Assembly (NCBI RefSeq): GCF_000046705.1
Contig: NC_005956.1
Span: 1,302,001 to 1,366,000 of the forward strand
Direction of reading: 5' to 3'
DNA from: Bartonella henselae str. Houston-1
GTDB lineage: Bacteria; Pseudomonadota; Alphaproteobacteria; Rhizobiales; Rhizobiaceae
Length of the DNA: 64,000 nucleotides
Shown here: positions 29,798-39,760 of the stretch, piece by piece
Numbering within the stretch: position 1 is the first letter of the stretch
How the letters are laid out: each line of letters starts with the position of its first letter
The notes under the pieces: generated by a model
Database searches by the model: none
Told to the model about the DNA's origin: nothing
The model's input: only the letters and a program-made list of their open reading frames with translations
Program-made: the position numbers and the translations under genes

Positions 29798-31890
29798 TAC
29801 CATTTTTCACTTTTCAGCCTTTTTTGCCTCTCTCTTGGATTTTCCTATTAGGGGGGATATCGGCCCTTTTTGTGGTTATTGGCCTCATGACAAAGCATCA
29901 AGGATCTGTCTTGCGTCTTATGACATTGACCTCATTGATCGTTGTTTTACTGAATCCAATGATGATAAAAGAGCAACGGGAACCACTTAAAAGCACCGTA
30001 GGCATTGTCATTGATCGCAGCAAAAGCCAAACGTTTGGTACGCGTACAAACGACAGTGACGAAGCACGTGCACAATTAACCAATGCATTGGCACACTATC
30101 CACAATTTGAACCACGCTTTATTGACGCTGGAAAACTTTCTGATAACCAATATGCTCCCTCAACAAATTTGTTTCATGCTTTAACACAAGCAATATCGGA
30201 TATCCCACCATCTCGTTATGCAGGCACAATTTTCATCACCGACGGGCAAGTGCATGATATTCCTGACATTTCAGACCTTCATCATAATGCGCCACTCAAT
30301 GCTCTTATAACCGGGAAATCGGATGAATTTGATCGTCAAATCAAATTTATTTCTCTCCCTCGCTTTGTTCTTATCAATAAACCACAAAAGCTTTCGATCT
30401 TAGTAGAAGATAAAGGCCAACCGCAAAAATATCTCCCAAAGCAAGCAAATATTACTGTAAGCGTTAATGGACAAGAAGTTGGCCATTATTCTGTGACCCC
30501 TGGCATTATTTTTGAAACTGAAATCACTCTTCCGCATGCTGAAAAAAATATTATTCAAGTTGCAACCGATACACACAAAGGTGAGCTAAGCTTTGAAAAC
30601 AACCGTGCCATAGCTACCATTGAAGGAATTAGAGAAAATTTACGTGTTCTTCTTATTTCCGGCGCACCTTACAATGGTGAACGGACATGGCGTAATCTTT
30701 TGAAAGGTGACTCAAATATTGATCTTGTTCATTTTACTATTTTGCGTCCTCCCAACAAAGCAGATAATACGCCATTAAGCCAACTATCACTCGTAGTTTT
30801 TCCTACAAGGAAGCTCTTTGTTGAAGAGATTGATAATTTTGATCTGATTATCTTAGATGGCTACCAACACTCTACTGTTCTCCCCTTAATTTATTATGAT
30901 TATATCGCCCAATATGTACAAAAGGGTGGTGCATTGTTGATGGTAACAGGACCTGAATTTACCCAAAAAAATTCGCTTGCAAAAACACCATTAATAAGCA
31001 TCCTCCCTGCATTACCCAATGGTGTTATTATTCAAAAGCCTTTCCGCCCTACGTTAACAAAAGAAGGCGAACGTCATCCTGTCACAAGAGGTCTTGCAAC
31101 ATCAACTCATCCAGCCTCTCAATGGGGACAGTGGCTACGACAAATTGCAATTGAAAACACACATAAAGGCATCTCCCTCATGAAAGGAGCAGATGAACAA
31201 CCACTTTTGCTTCTTTCCCATGAAGGAAAAGGACGTGTAGGTATGTTACTTTCCGACGAAAGTTGGCTTTGGGCACGAGGCTTCGAGGGCGGTGGCCCTT
31301 ATGCAGCTCTTTATCGCCGAATTGCCCATTGGCTTATGAAAGAACCAGAACTTGAAGAAGAAAAATTAAGTGTCACCAACGATCATCATCGTTTAACCAT
31401 TCGTCGCCAAACGCTCAAAGATCATCCAGAACCAGCCGAAATAACCTTTCCCTCTGGAAAAAAAGAAAATATTATTCTTACCAAAGAGCAAGAAGGTGTC
31501 TTTATAGCAGCTATTAATACCGATGAAACAGGAATTTTTACCATCCAAAACGGTGATTTAACAGTCCTTTCTTCTGTGGGAATGCTCGATAATCTCGAAT
31601 TGTTTGACTTAATTTCAACAGAAGAAAAACTAGCGCCTATCATTAAACACACTGGTGGGCACATCATGCGGTTACACCAAGGGAAAACAGAAAGCATTAA
31701 TCTTCCTCCACTCAAACTGATTCGATCACAAGCAGATCCCTCCTCTTCCTTTTCGCGTTCCATTGTTCTGAAAGAAGCAACAGAAACCCGCTTAATCAAG
31801 AGCTTTTATTTTGCAATATTTTCTGGTTTTTTTGCACTACTCGCTTGTCTTTTACTGTTAAGCAGTATGTGGTATCGTGAAAGCCGTTAA
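29794..31890 (+). CDS. Large membrane protein with VWA-like domain, moxR operon
   Basis: A 698-residue protein, last in the moxR operon. Two or three N-terminal helices (residues about 10-65) are followed by a VWA-like domain with GIVIDRSKSQT (an intact DxSxS), then beta-rich domains with a glutamine-amidotransferase-like segment (VFPTRKLF, LIILDGYQH, GGALLMVTG), and a final helix near residue 680 with a short basic cytoplasmic tail. No enzyme residues of a true amidotransferase are evident. Together with the BatA-like protein it would form a periplasm-facing envelope complex. Confidence 0.85.
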   Translation: MIPFFTFQPFLPLSWIFLLGGISALFVVIGLMTKHQGSVLRLMTLTSLIVVLLNPMMIKEQREPLKSTVGIVIDRSKSQTFGTRTNDSDEARAQLTNALAHYPQFEPRFIDAGKLSDNQYAPSTNLFHALTQAISDIPPSRYAGTIFITDGQVHDIPDISDLHHNAPLNALITGKSDEFDRQIKFISLPRFVLINKPQKLSILVEDKGQPQKYLPKQANITVSVNGQEVGHYSVTPGIIFETEITLPHAEKNIIQVATDTHKGELSFENNRAIATIEGIRENLRVLLISGAPYNGERTWRNLLKGDSNIDLVHFTILRPPNKADNTPLSQLSLVVFPTRKLFVEEIDNFDLIILDGYQHSTVLPLIYYDYIAQYVQKGGALLMVTGPEFTQKNSLAKTPLISILPALPNGVIIQKPFRPTLTKEGERHPVTRGLATSTHPASQWGQWLRQIAIENTHKGISLMKGADEQPLLLLSHEGKGRVGMLLSDESWLWARGFEGGGPYAALYRRIAHWLMKEPELEEEKLSVTNDHHRLTIRRQTLKDHPEPAEITFPSGKKENIILTKEQEGVFIAAINTDETGIFTIQNGDLTVLSSVGMLDNLELFDLISTEEKLAPIIKHTGGHIMRLHQGKTESINLPPLKLIRSQADPSSSFSRSIVLKEATETRLIKSFYFAIFSGFFALLACLLLLSSMWYRESR

Positions 31891-32070
31891 AAAGTTTTAA
31901 GAATTTGTCTCAACTTTAAAATATAATGCATCTTTTTGCAGTGTTCTTTTTGGCGCTGTTTCTTTGTCCTTTGTGCTCTTGAATAGCGTGTCGTATCGTG
32001 AAAACCGTTTTAAAAATCCTAAAAAAGTGTGCAGCCACTTTAAAATAAAATCTATCTTATGGAAAAACAG
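31830..32070. repeat. Diverged tandem duplication of the operon 3' end
   Basis: The end of the preceding gene (about 31840-31925, containing TGGTATCGTGAAAGCCGTTAAA) reappears about 110 bases later (about 31950-32050) with TCGTATCGTGAAAACCGTTTTA, flanked in both by CTTTAAAATA. The second copy lies outside the gene and has no function that I can see. It looks like a small old tandem duplication. Confidence 0.5.
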
Positions 32071-32229
32071 GCAAGGTAATACATAACGCACCCATTTTTT
32101 TCATGGAGTGTATACAAGTCTCAGCCAGGAGATCAAGGACATTAGCAGAAAAAAGAAAACATTGCGAAATAGAATAAAGAATGCAATTGCTGGAAAACTT
32201 TCATAACTTTCAATTATAAAGACAGGCTT

Positions 32230-33058
32230 CTGTCGTGCTTTCCTACCTCTCTTTCATATTCTCAAAAGGAATGCCCCATACATTCCCTTCAATTTGATCT
32301 TTACAAATATGAGGCAAAGAAATTGTGCAAACATCTATAAGAATAAGCAGAGATAAAGTCAGATTTATTATTAATGTTGTTTTGCAGAGTATTTAAGAGA
32401 AAGCCTAAAGACTTTCCCAATCCATTGCTGGTTTATGGGGAATTTTATTAGCTTTGTTTGCCTTATAAAGTTTGTGTTTTAATGTTTTTCTGTAAAATCA
32501 ACATTCAAGTCTAACATAGATGCATTTTAAAGACATACATTAAGATGATTCCTTACAAAACAAGCCGTTCCAACTTTCCTATGCCAGATTGGGGCAAGAA
32601 TCTTGCGTATCTTTGTTTTGGTAATCGAAAATATGAAAAAAGCTTGATTGAAAAAGAATATAAAAGTGTAAAGGTAAAAACAATTCTAATCTTTCCCATC
32701 ATTCTTGAATTCGACTTTACAACTCTCAACAATCTCCATGAAAATATCTTTTCAGTAATGGAAAGTACGCAATTGCTCACGCTTTGTGTTTATTGTGCTC
32801 TTTAATGAAGACAGTCTCTGACCATAAAACAGAACACCATTGTATTACCATTCATGCATTTGCTTTAAAGAAATATCTCTCATTTCTCCTAAATCAATCT
32901 CACAGTAACTGTAAAGGGTATAATACAAAAATATAAAAGCTATTATGTACGCACATCTTTACTTTACATTTATGAAAAGTCAAACCAGCACTATTACTCT
33001 CTTTACCAACTCCTAATATTGCAAAAGCCCTTGCATTGAGACGGTTCATAAAAGACAT
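32230..33058 (-). pseudogene. Integrase fossil, copy B
   Basis: A second copy of the integrase fossil at 20851-21738. The start reads MSFMNRLNARAFAILG and GKESNSAGLTFHK, and the catalytic-domain start reads LPHICKDQIEGNVWGIPFENMKER, aligned with the WTIP(V)E motif of copy A. The middle part (32540-32800) is collinear with copy A but heavily mutated. The C-terminal catalytic residues are missing. It fills most of the gap between the moxR operon and the metallophosphoesterase gene. Confidence 0.6.
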
Positions 33059-33240
33059 TTTCACCCCTTTCTTAAGTAATTTTTATCCACACACCAATCC
33101 CACTTATGAGATGCAAACGAATATTTTTTCTGATTCTGAATGTGAAATTTGAAATGAGAAATTCTTACGAACTTCAGAGCGCTCATTCAACGTGCAAAAT
33201 GATAAGTTATCATTATAAATCAATATAATATTACAAACAA
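33059..33240. repeat. 5' flank repeat of integrase fossil B
   Basis: Collinear with the flank of copy A (21739-21920): both share TTTTTATCCACA, CCAATCCCACTT, a block ending GCGCTC followed by ATTCAA, and TTATAAATCAATAT. Confidence 0.6.
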
Positions 33241-33413
33241 TAACGCACTCTATCATGCACTTTTTGCCATTCAAAGACTCGTAAGATATGAATTATCCCA
33301 AGATTTTTATCACACTTTCGACATACTGTTTTTCGGTACAAATTCTTTTTTGCCTTCCCAAATGAAACAACCTATCTTATGTTCTTTTTATTGTTTAAAT
33401 TGTTTTCAACGTT

Positions 33414-34316
33414 ATGCTAACGCCCATGTTTTGTCTTGCCCACATATCGGATATGCATCTTTCACCTCTGCCAAAACCTTCCTTCTTCGAGCTTTTTGGA
33501 AAGCGCCTTACCGGCTACCTTAATTGGCAAAAAAAACGTAAAGGCCAAATGGCTACAAACACCCTAGAAACTTTAATAGAAGCTTTAAAAAAGAAAAACC
33601 CTGATCATCTTGTGATCTCTGGTGATCTCGTCAATCTTGCTCTTGATAAAGAATTTGAACAAGCACGCAATTGGTTACTTAACCAAGGTCAGCCTCAAAA
33701 TATTTCTTTAACATTTGGCAATCATGATGCCTATGTCCGTGGAGCATTCCAAAAGGCCTGTACTCTTTTCCAACCTTGGATCACAGGAGATTTCCCACAA
33801 AAGAATGCCCCTCCCTTTCCTTATATACGCATTCGCAAGAATGTCGCTATTATAGGTGCTTCTTCGGCCATTGCGACACCACCTTTTCAAGCATCTGGTT
33901 ATTTTGGCAAAATGCAAGCACAAGCTTTGTCACAACTTTTAAACGAAGCAGCAAGGCGCAATCTTTTTCGTGTCATCATGATACATCATCCCCCTTTTCA
34001 TCATGCAACCTCCTGGCATAAAAAATTATGGGGTATAGAGCGTTTTCTAGAGGTTATCAAACACCACGGCTGCGAACTTATTCTTCATGGACATACTCAC
34101 CTGCCCACATTGAATATTATTAAAGGAAAAATGGGAAAAATTCCTATTGTGGGTGTTGCTTCTGCAGCACAAGCTTTTGGCGATACCCCTCCCCCGGCAG
34201 GCTTTAACTTCTTTTCCATTGAACAGTTTAATCAACAATGGCACTGCCAGTTGCAACGCTATAGTCTTATTAATCAAAATAATGAAGTGGCGTGTACCGA
34301 AACAATTGATCTTTAA
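33414..34316 (+). CDS. Metallophosphoesterase (calcineurin-like)
   Basis: A 300-residue calcineurin-like phosphoesterase. All five metal-site motifs are present: HISDMHLS, SGDLVN, FGNHD, HHPP and HGHTHLP. The fold covers residues 8 to about 275. This family includes cyclic-nucleotide phosphodiesterases and other phosphoesterases; the natural substrate cannot be told. It is a single gene, convergent with the CDF transporter gene. Confidence 0.9.
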   Translation: MLTPMFCLAHISDMHLSPLPKPSFFELFGKRLTGYLNWQKKRKGQMATNTLETLIEALKKKNPDHLVISGDLVNLALDKEFEQARNWLLNQGQPQNISLTFGNHDAYVRGAFQKACTLFQPWITGDFPQKNAPPFPYIRIRKNVAIIGASSAIATPPFQASGYFGKMQAQALSQLLNEAARRNLFRVIMIHHPPFHHATSWHKKLWGIERFLEVIKHHGCELILHGHTHLPTLNIIKGKMGKIPIVGVASAAQAFGDTPPPAGFNFFSIEQFNQQWHCQLQRYSLINQNNEVACTETIDL

Positions 34317-34412
34317 CACTTTGAAAAAAACGAAATTGTAAAAGCACCAACAATACAAATATTGTTTGGTTTATATATCTTTAAACAATAATATAATTGA
34401 GAAAAAATCTCT

Positions 34413-35327
34413 TTATATAAAAGGAACAACTATTGTGCCAGGAGGCAACTTAGCTTCATTTTCAGGCTCTATATGAATAGAAATGCGTACATTATCAAAT
34501 TCTGCTTGAAGAACACCTTCAATTTTATCGCAAATCTGATGTGCTTCCCCTACCGGCATTGCAGCTGGCACAACCAAATGAAACTCTATAAAAGTAACTC
34601 TACCAGCAACACGCGTAAGCAAGTCATGCACTTCAAGTGCACCATGCGCGTTTGCAGAAATAAGCTCACGAATCCGCATGGTTTCATTCAATTCAACGCC
34701 AACATCCATTAACCCCTGAACAGCACTGTTAATCACCTTCCATCCTTGCAAAAGAATATTAATAGCAACGATTATCGCTAAAATCGGATCCAAAATCCCC
34801 CATCCCCCTACAAAACCGGCAACCAAACCAATTAAAATGGCAAGTGAAGTAAAAACATCTGTTATGAAATGCATTCCATCAGCTTTAAGAGCCGGTGATC
34901 GATGGATTTTTCCCTGCCGAATCAAAACAAAACCCCATAGATAATTTATAACACTTGAGGCTAAATGAACAACAAGCCACATTCCCGGCTTTTGCAAGAG
35001 TTTAACGCTCGAAAGAGCAATCCATGCTTCTCTTAAAATTATAATTGCCGCAACAATGATCAGTACTCCTTCAAGAACAGCGGAAAAATATTCCGCTTTA
35101 TGATGTCCAAAAGGATGATCGTGATCTGCCGGCTTCATACTTATTTTAACAGCCCACCATGCTGCCAAAGTCGCAAGAATATTGACGATTGATTCCAATG
35201 CATCAGAATAAAGAGCAACCGAACCAGTAATATGATATGCCCAATATTTCAAAGCAAAAACAATACAAGCAACGAAAATAGAGTATAAGGTTAAGCGCTG
35301 TATATTGATTTTTACATCCATAACCAT
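34413..35327 (-). CDS. Cation diffusion facilitator (CDF) metal transporter
   Basis: A 304-residue metal/proton antiporter of the CDF family. Six membrane segments span roughly residues 8-205. The metal-site residues lie in YSDALESIVN (helix II) and ADGMHFITDVF (helix V), and a DHPFGHHKAEYFSA loop lies between helices II and III. A cytoplasmic C-terminal domain (VHDLLTR, FIEFHLVVP) ends it. The AD..HF..D arrangement is of the kind found in FieF-like iron/zinc exporters, but substrate choice needs experiment. Confidence 0.9.
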   Translation of the reverse strand: MVMDVKINIQRLTLYSIFVACIVFALKYWAYHITGSVALYSDALESIVNILATLAAWWAVKISMKPADHDHPFGHHKAEYFSAVLEGVLIIVAAIIILREAWIALSSVKLLQKPGMWLVVHLASSVINYLWGFVLIRQGKIHRSPALKADGMHFITDVFTSLAILIGLVAGFVGGWGILDPILAIIVAINILLQGWKVINSAVQGLMDVGVELNETMRIRELISANAHGALEVHDLLTRVAGRVTFIEFHLVVPAAMPVGEAHQICDKIEGVLQAEFDNVRISIHIEPENEAKLPPGTIVVPFI

Positions 35328-35638
35328 ACCTTCTTCTTCATAAAATAAGGAATAATACTTTCAAATGTATAATGATATTTTTGATATGTCGCCAATATTT
35401 CTTAATATCACGGAAGCTTCACAATATAAGAAATACCTCTTATAGCTTACCATTGCCATTTCCAAAAACTGCACTGTTACACGCTAAACATAACAACCAG
35501 AATAAAATGGATATGACTTAAAAAAGAAACAAGAAATTCTCCAATAGAAAAGACAGGTCATTTTACTTATCAATAGCGCTTTAGCTGCCTAAGAATTTTG
35601 CTGCCTTATAATTGAAAAATCATCTATTAACATCATAG

Positions 35639-35767
35639 TTATACAGTTATTTTATCAATTTTTTTATGAGCACCAAACCAATCAATATAATTGTGTACAG
35701 ACCCAAAGGCCCCTGACCATTCACCAGTAACCTCGTTCTTAGAATGCCTCAAAAAACACCATGTACG
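35639..35767 (-). pseudogene. Orphan 42-codon coding-like fragment
   Basis: On the minus strand 42 sense codons read as protein-like sequence: RTWCFLRHSKNEVTGEWSGA then FGSVHNYIDWFGAHKK and a stop at 35639-35641. There is no start codon in this frame; an in-frame stop precedes it. It lies directly downstream of the candidate small RNA at 35815-35947 in the same direction. I do not recognise the family. It may be the tail of a decayed gene, or a chance frame. Confidence 0.35.
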
Positions 35768-35814
35768 CTAAAACACCCTGAAAAAAACTATTCAGGAAAG
35801 AAAAATGATTATTC

Positions 35815-35947
35815 CCTAAAAAGAATCTGGGCATTGGGGACCCAGATTCTTTTCCCTTAGGAATTAAGGGTATACAGAGCTTAGGAAATAGCGGGGACCC
35901 AAAACTCTGCACCCGACACGAAAACACTACATTGTGCCGCACTCGGT
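35815..35947 (-). ncRNA. Candidate small RNA with own promoter and terminator
   Basis: A minus-strand promoter (see 35954-35982) would start a transcript near 35947. It runs through about 95 bases, includes a small hairpin (CCCTTA/TAAGGG, 35854-35870), and ends in a perfect 11-bp stem, AAGAATCTGGG/CCCAGATTCTT (35821-35851), followed by T residues on the minus strand, a typical intrinsic terminator. A motif GGGTCCCC occurs twice, once in the terminator stem-loop. The layout recalls the Bartonella Brt regulatory RNAs, but the usual HTH gene does not follow, so identity is unproven. Confidence 0.5.
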
Positions 35948-35953
35948 ATTTTT

Positions 35954-35982
35954 ATACTATACCTATAGTTGTATTTTGTCAA
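35954..35982 (-). promoter_or_regulatory. Strong sigma-70-like promoter
   Basis: On the minus strand a perfect TTGACA (35982-35977) is followed after 17 bases by TAGTAT (35959-35954); a TATAGT at spacing 15 overlaps it. This is one of the best promoter matches in the window and has no annotated gene behind it except the candidate RNA. Confidence 0.55.
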
Positions 35983-36091
35983 CATAGATTCTACTATAAG
36001 TTTTAAAATAATGAAATTTTTTTGTCTTTCGCTTCAAAATAAAACAAATATTTAATCTCTGATAATTGAGAAAAAAACGTTAAAACCCCAT

Positions 36092-36913
36092 ATGCATTTA
36101 AATATCACAACAATTTACGAAACTGATGATCTCCGTCTAAAAGATTATCGCAACATTCGTGAAAAAGATTTTGTTGGACGGCAACACAAATTTATTGCTG
36201 AAGGTAAAGTCATCTTATCCACATTGCTGCATTCAAAAGAATTCCCTACTCTGTCCTTGTTCATGGTGAGAGAACGCCTTCCAGGAGTTATGCCCCTTTT
36301 AGAAGCAACCCAGCCAACCTGTCCCATTTACCAGGTTCCACAAAAAATTATGGATGATATTGCAGGTTTTCATGTTCACCGTGGAATACTCGGTATCGGT
36401 GAACGCAAAACACCACCATCGCTGGAAAAATTTTTACATGATTTTCCGAAAGAAGCTCTGATTCTGGTTTTATGTAGTATCTCTAATCATGACAATATGG
36501 GCGCCATTTTTCGCAACGCAGCCGCCTTTGTTAGTCAATGGCATTATCGTTGACAAAACCTCATGCGATCTGCTTTACCGGAAATCAATCAGAGTTTCTG
36601 CTGGCGCTGCTCTAAAGGTACCCTACCTATACGCAAGGTGCTGATATAAATGACATTATAGCAGCTCTTAATGATGCAGATTTTCATCTTTATGCCCTTT
36701 CCCCTTCTGCCCCATAGCACTCTCAAGCAAGCAAAAATAACAAAAAGGATAGCGCTTATTTTAGGAACAGAAGGTGATGGACTGTCAACTGATATACTAG
36801 AAAAATCAGATGCTTTACGGATTCCTATGGTTGACGGCTTCGACAGTCTGAATGTTGCCACAGCATCAGGTATTGCACTCACCCATTTTAGCGATCTTGA
36901 TAAACTCTGCTAA
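36092..36913 (+). pseudogene. TrmH-family RNA methyltransferase, broken
   Basis: The first 145 residues are open: substrate-binding domain (REKDFVGRQHKFIAEGKVIL) and the SPOUT start (NHDNMGAIFRNAAAF). The frame then shifts at about 36533; the continuation VNGIIVDKTSCDLLYRKSIR is in another frame, then shifts again near 36630 (GADINDIIAAL), hits a TAG at about 36714, and resumes in a third frame with KRIALILGTEGDGL and GFDSLNVATASGIALTH to the stop at 36911-36913. All parts of a TrmH/SpoU 2'-O-methyltransferase are present, so the gene was lost by several small indels rather than deletion. Confidence 0.9.
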
Positions 36914-36961
36914 AAAGGATAATATTTTAAGTTGTAAAAAATCCTATGATGTCTATCATTC

Positions 36962-38191
36962 TTATGTATAAGAGACTTTTGTTTTAAATTCGGAAGCCAC
37001 AGCAGATGTTGTTTCCAAATTGCACAAAACACGTTTCAACATCATTTCAGTTTCAGCAGCACGTTCTGAATGGGTTACAAACCCACCCCCAAGAACACGT
37101 GCTCCATCAGAATTTCCATCATAAAAAACACAAGCTTGCCCTGGTGCAACACTATTTTCGCACTCTAAAAAGTCAACAGAAAAAACACCCTCTTGATAAT
37201 GTAAACGAGCAAGATGTGGAGGACGCGTTGAACGAACCTTTACAGCCATCTCAATACCATCGGGAGGGAAATTATCCAACCGTTCATCACCAAGCCAATT
37301 CACATCACGCAAAAAAAGCTTATGTGTTTCCAACATTTCACGCGGACCAACAATGACACGTGCATTTTCCACATCGAGATAAACCACATAAAGCGCTTCA
37401 CCGGTTGCAACACCAATGCCACGACGTTGTCCAACAGTATAATGAACAATTCCCGAATGTTTGCCTAAAACTTGTCCATCGACATGCACAATAACCCCCG
37501 GATTGACAGCTTCTGGACGCAGCTTTGTAATAATATCAGAATATTTTCCTTGCGGAACAAAACAAATATCTTGACTGTCATGCTTATTGGCCACAACAAA
37601 GCCCATTTCTGTCGCCATTTCACGAACACGTGCTTTGGGAAGGTCACCAAGTGGAAAACGCAAATAATCAATCTGTTCTTGTGTTGTTGCGAAAAGAAAA
37701 TAACTCTGATCGCGATCGCTATCGAGAGGACGAAAGAGCGCTCGATGCGCGCCATGAGAACGGGAACGAATATAATGGCCCGTTGCCAAAGCATCTGCAT
37801 CTAATTCACGCGCAGTTGCTAAGAGATCAGCAAATTTAACAGTCTGATTACACGCTATACAAGGCACAGGAGTCTCCCCGTGTGCATAACTTGCTGCAAA
37901 AGGATCAATCACAGCTTCACGAAATCGCTCTTCATAATCAAGAACATAATGAGGTATCCCCAATGTTTCTGCTACGCAGCGCGCATCTTCAATATCTTGT
38001 CCAGCACAACATGCCCCCACTCGATGTGTTGCAGCACCATGATCATAAAGCTGTAACGTAATTCCAATAACATCATAGCCTTCCTTTTTCAAAAGACCTG
38101 CAACAACCGATGAATCAACCCCCCCTGACATTGCTACAACAATACGCGAATTCTCAGGTTGTCCCGGCAAATCAAGACTGTTTAAAAACAT
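36962..38191 (-). CDS. mnmA: tRNA-specific 2-thiouridylase
   Basis: MnmA puts sulfur on U34 of tRNA for Lys, Glu and Gln. The 409-residue protein has the PP-loop [10 protein letters not shown] (about residues 19-28), the first catalytic Cys in [12 protein letters not shown], the second in [14 protein letters not shown], and a C-terminal beta-barrel with VGPREML and ALGG-like RVLGGGF. A short C-terminal extension follows. It is a single gene, convergent with the broken TrmH-type gene. Confidence 0.96.
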   Translation of the reverse strand: MFLNSLDLPGQPENSRIVVAMSGGVDSSVVAGLLKKEGYDVIGITLQLYDHGAATHRVGACCAGQDIEDARCVAETLGIPHYVLDYEERFREAVIDPFAASYAHGETPVPCIACNQTVKFADLLATARELDADALATGHYIRSRSHGAHRALFRPLDSDRDQSYFLFATTQEQIDYLRFPLGDLPKARVREMATEMGFVVANKHDSQDICFVPQGKYSDIITKLRPEAVNPGVIVHVDGQVLGKHSGIVHYTVGQRRGIGVATGEALYVVYLDVENARVIVGPREMLETHKLFLRDVNWLGDERLDNFPPDGIEMAVKVRSTRPPHLARLHYQEGVFSVDFLECENSVAPGQACVFYDGNSDGARVLGGGFVTHSERAAETEMMLKRVLCNLETTSAVASEFKTKVSYT

Positions 38192-38559
38192 CTCTTCATT
38201 CTCTATTTAATGTGCACCCTATGCATTCATATTCTTATGCACGTCGTTTGCTATTTTTATGCTATTCACTGTCGTTTTATATTGTTTTTTTACCCTTTTC
38301 ACAACCAAATAGCATCAGCTTTTTTAAAGCGGCTGAAAATGAAAAAAGTGCAACCAAAATAAGACATAATAAAAATCCCTTTTGCTCTTTTTAAAAATCC
38401 AACGAAAACATCGCAATAAGCTCTTTGCCTCTTTTCACTTTGAGCCATATTTTTACGTTTTAGATTATTTTATTAATTTTTTCTTTCAACACGTTTAGCT
38501 CTTTTTTAAATTTCATGTTTTATAACCGAATCAAGTCTTTGACAAAAGTAGACGATAAA
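38192..38559. other. Spacer between mnmA and sciP
   Basis: About 370 bases with no recognised gene. It separates divergent genes, so the promoters of mnmA and sciP should lie here; I see no clear CtrA (TTAA-N7-TTAA) site. Confidence 0.4.
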
Positions 38560-38835
38560 ATGACAAACTTGATAAAAACACAAATGAAATATGTTATTGG
38601 GCCAGATGGAAGTCCACTCACAATCGCCGACCTACCGCCAAAAACAACAAGGCGGTGGGTGATCCGTCGCAAAGCTGAAGTTGTTGCGGCTGTCAGAGGT
38701 GGATTGTTAAGTCTTGATGAGGCGTGTCAACGCTATACTTTGACCGTAGAAGAATTTCTTTCGTGGCAGAGTTTAATCGATGAACACGGCTTAGCTGGAT
38801 TACGGATAACTAGAATTCAACACTACAGACATTAA
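38560..38835 (+). CDS. sciP: CtrA inhibitor SciP (DUF1153)
   Basis: A 91-residue DUF1153 helix-turn-helix protein. The highly conserved core VIGPDGSPLTIADLPP, RRWVIRRKAEVVAAVRGGLL and CQRYTLTVEEFLSWQ is nearly identical to Caulobacter SciP, which binds CtrA and blocks CtrA-dependent transcription in G1-phase cells. I choose ATG 38560, giving the usual length, over an in-frame ATG at 38515 that would add 15 residues. A strong terminator follows. It lies about 1.1 kb upstream of ctrA. Confidence 0.93.
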   Translation: MTNLIKTQMKYVIGPDGSPLTIADLPPKTTRRWVIRRKAEVVAAVRGGLLSLDEACQRYTLTVEEFLSWQSLIDEHGLAGLRITRIQHYRH

Positions 38836-38872
38836 TTGTCATGAAGCTGGCTTCAAAATACTATTAAAATAT

Positions 38873-38912
38873 AAAATAGCCAAATTAATTATCAAGTTTG
38901 GCTATTTTTTTC
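38873..38912 (+). terminator. Rho-independent terminator of sciP
   Basis: Inverted repeat AAAATAGCCAAA and TTTGGCTATTTT with a loop of 12 bases, followed by a further T run, 37 bases after the sciP stop. The symmetric A and T arms mean it could serve the convergent fliJ-like gene as well. Confidence 0.85.
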
Positions 38913-39023
38913 TTTCAGCAGACAAATCTCTCAAAGAATTGACCTTCAAACGACATTTTCATTTTAGAAAAGGAGCAACATACTTAAGTAAAGTTTTCTA
39001 TTTTTCTCCTGAACGTTTTAAGA

Positions 39024-39410
39024 TTATCCAGTCATCGAACGAGATTGCATGAAGATATCCTTCTCACCTGCTACACCGCCATTTTCCCGTGCCTCCAAAA
39101 GTTGTGCACGTTGTAACTCTGTAGTGACTTCATGGAGAGCAATTTCAGCATTTGTTTTCTGAAGCTGCAAATCACGAATCGAATTTATAAGATTATCGCG
39201 CCTTTGCCGCGCCGCACGAGCCAAAGCAGAATAAGCAAAATGGTGAACGTCACTGTTTCCAGATTTACATTCTTCATGAACAATTTGTGCTTCCAACTCT
39301 AACACCATTCGCTCAAATTCTGCGATCATCATCTCAAGCTGTGCGATTTCACGGCGTTTCCCACGCACTTGAAACATCTTCAATCGCACCATACTTTCCC
39401 GTGGCTTCAT
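39024..39410 (-). CDS. fliJ: FliJ-like coiled-coil protein
   Basis: A 128-residue, mostly helical protein with two long coiled-coil stretches (about residues 10-50 and 65-115). The position beside ctrA and sciP and the sequence around RREIAQLEMMIAEFE fit the FliJ-type protein found there in rhizobia; FliJ is a soluble chaperone-like part of the flagellar export machine. I choose ATG 39410 over an upstream in-frame ATG at 39455. No other flagellar gene is in this window, so whether it still works in motility is open. Confidence 0.7.
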   Translation of the reverse strand: MKPRESMVRLKMFQVRGKRREIAQLEMMIAEFERMVLELEAQIVHEECKSGNSDVHHFAYSALARAARQRRDNLINSIRDLQLQKTNAEIALHEVTTELQRAQLLEARENGGVAGEKDIFMQSRSMTG

Positions 39411-39760
39411 ACTCACTACTCCTTGTTTGCGCCAACCCAAAACTTGTATTCGCACCCTTAACGTATAATTTTTAGTTACACTCTTTCTGACGAAAAAAGT
39501 CCATTTTTAAAACTTGAAACTCTAGTTTCTGCTCCTCCTTAAAGCATTTGCGAACACACCCTGCTTTAAAAAGCAACAACCATTTTTTTACTTTTCGCCT
39601 CCACTATAAAATGCAGAGATTTAAAGCTCAGTAAATAAATACTGAAATTGTAAAAAAGTAATTTAAAATCGTCTTTTACCGAACTTTTTTAAAGTTAAAT
39701 TTAGCAAAAAACATTTTCTTTTTTATTCAGTGAAAAAATATACGATTTTTCTAAAATAAT

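Noticed and set aside
35739-35942. 67-codon minus-strand open frame starting MRHNVVFSCRV
   Set aside because: It runs straight through the two stem-loops of the candidate RNA, including the terminator; composition is explained by RNA structure, not protein.
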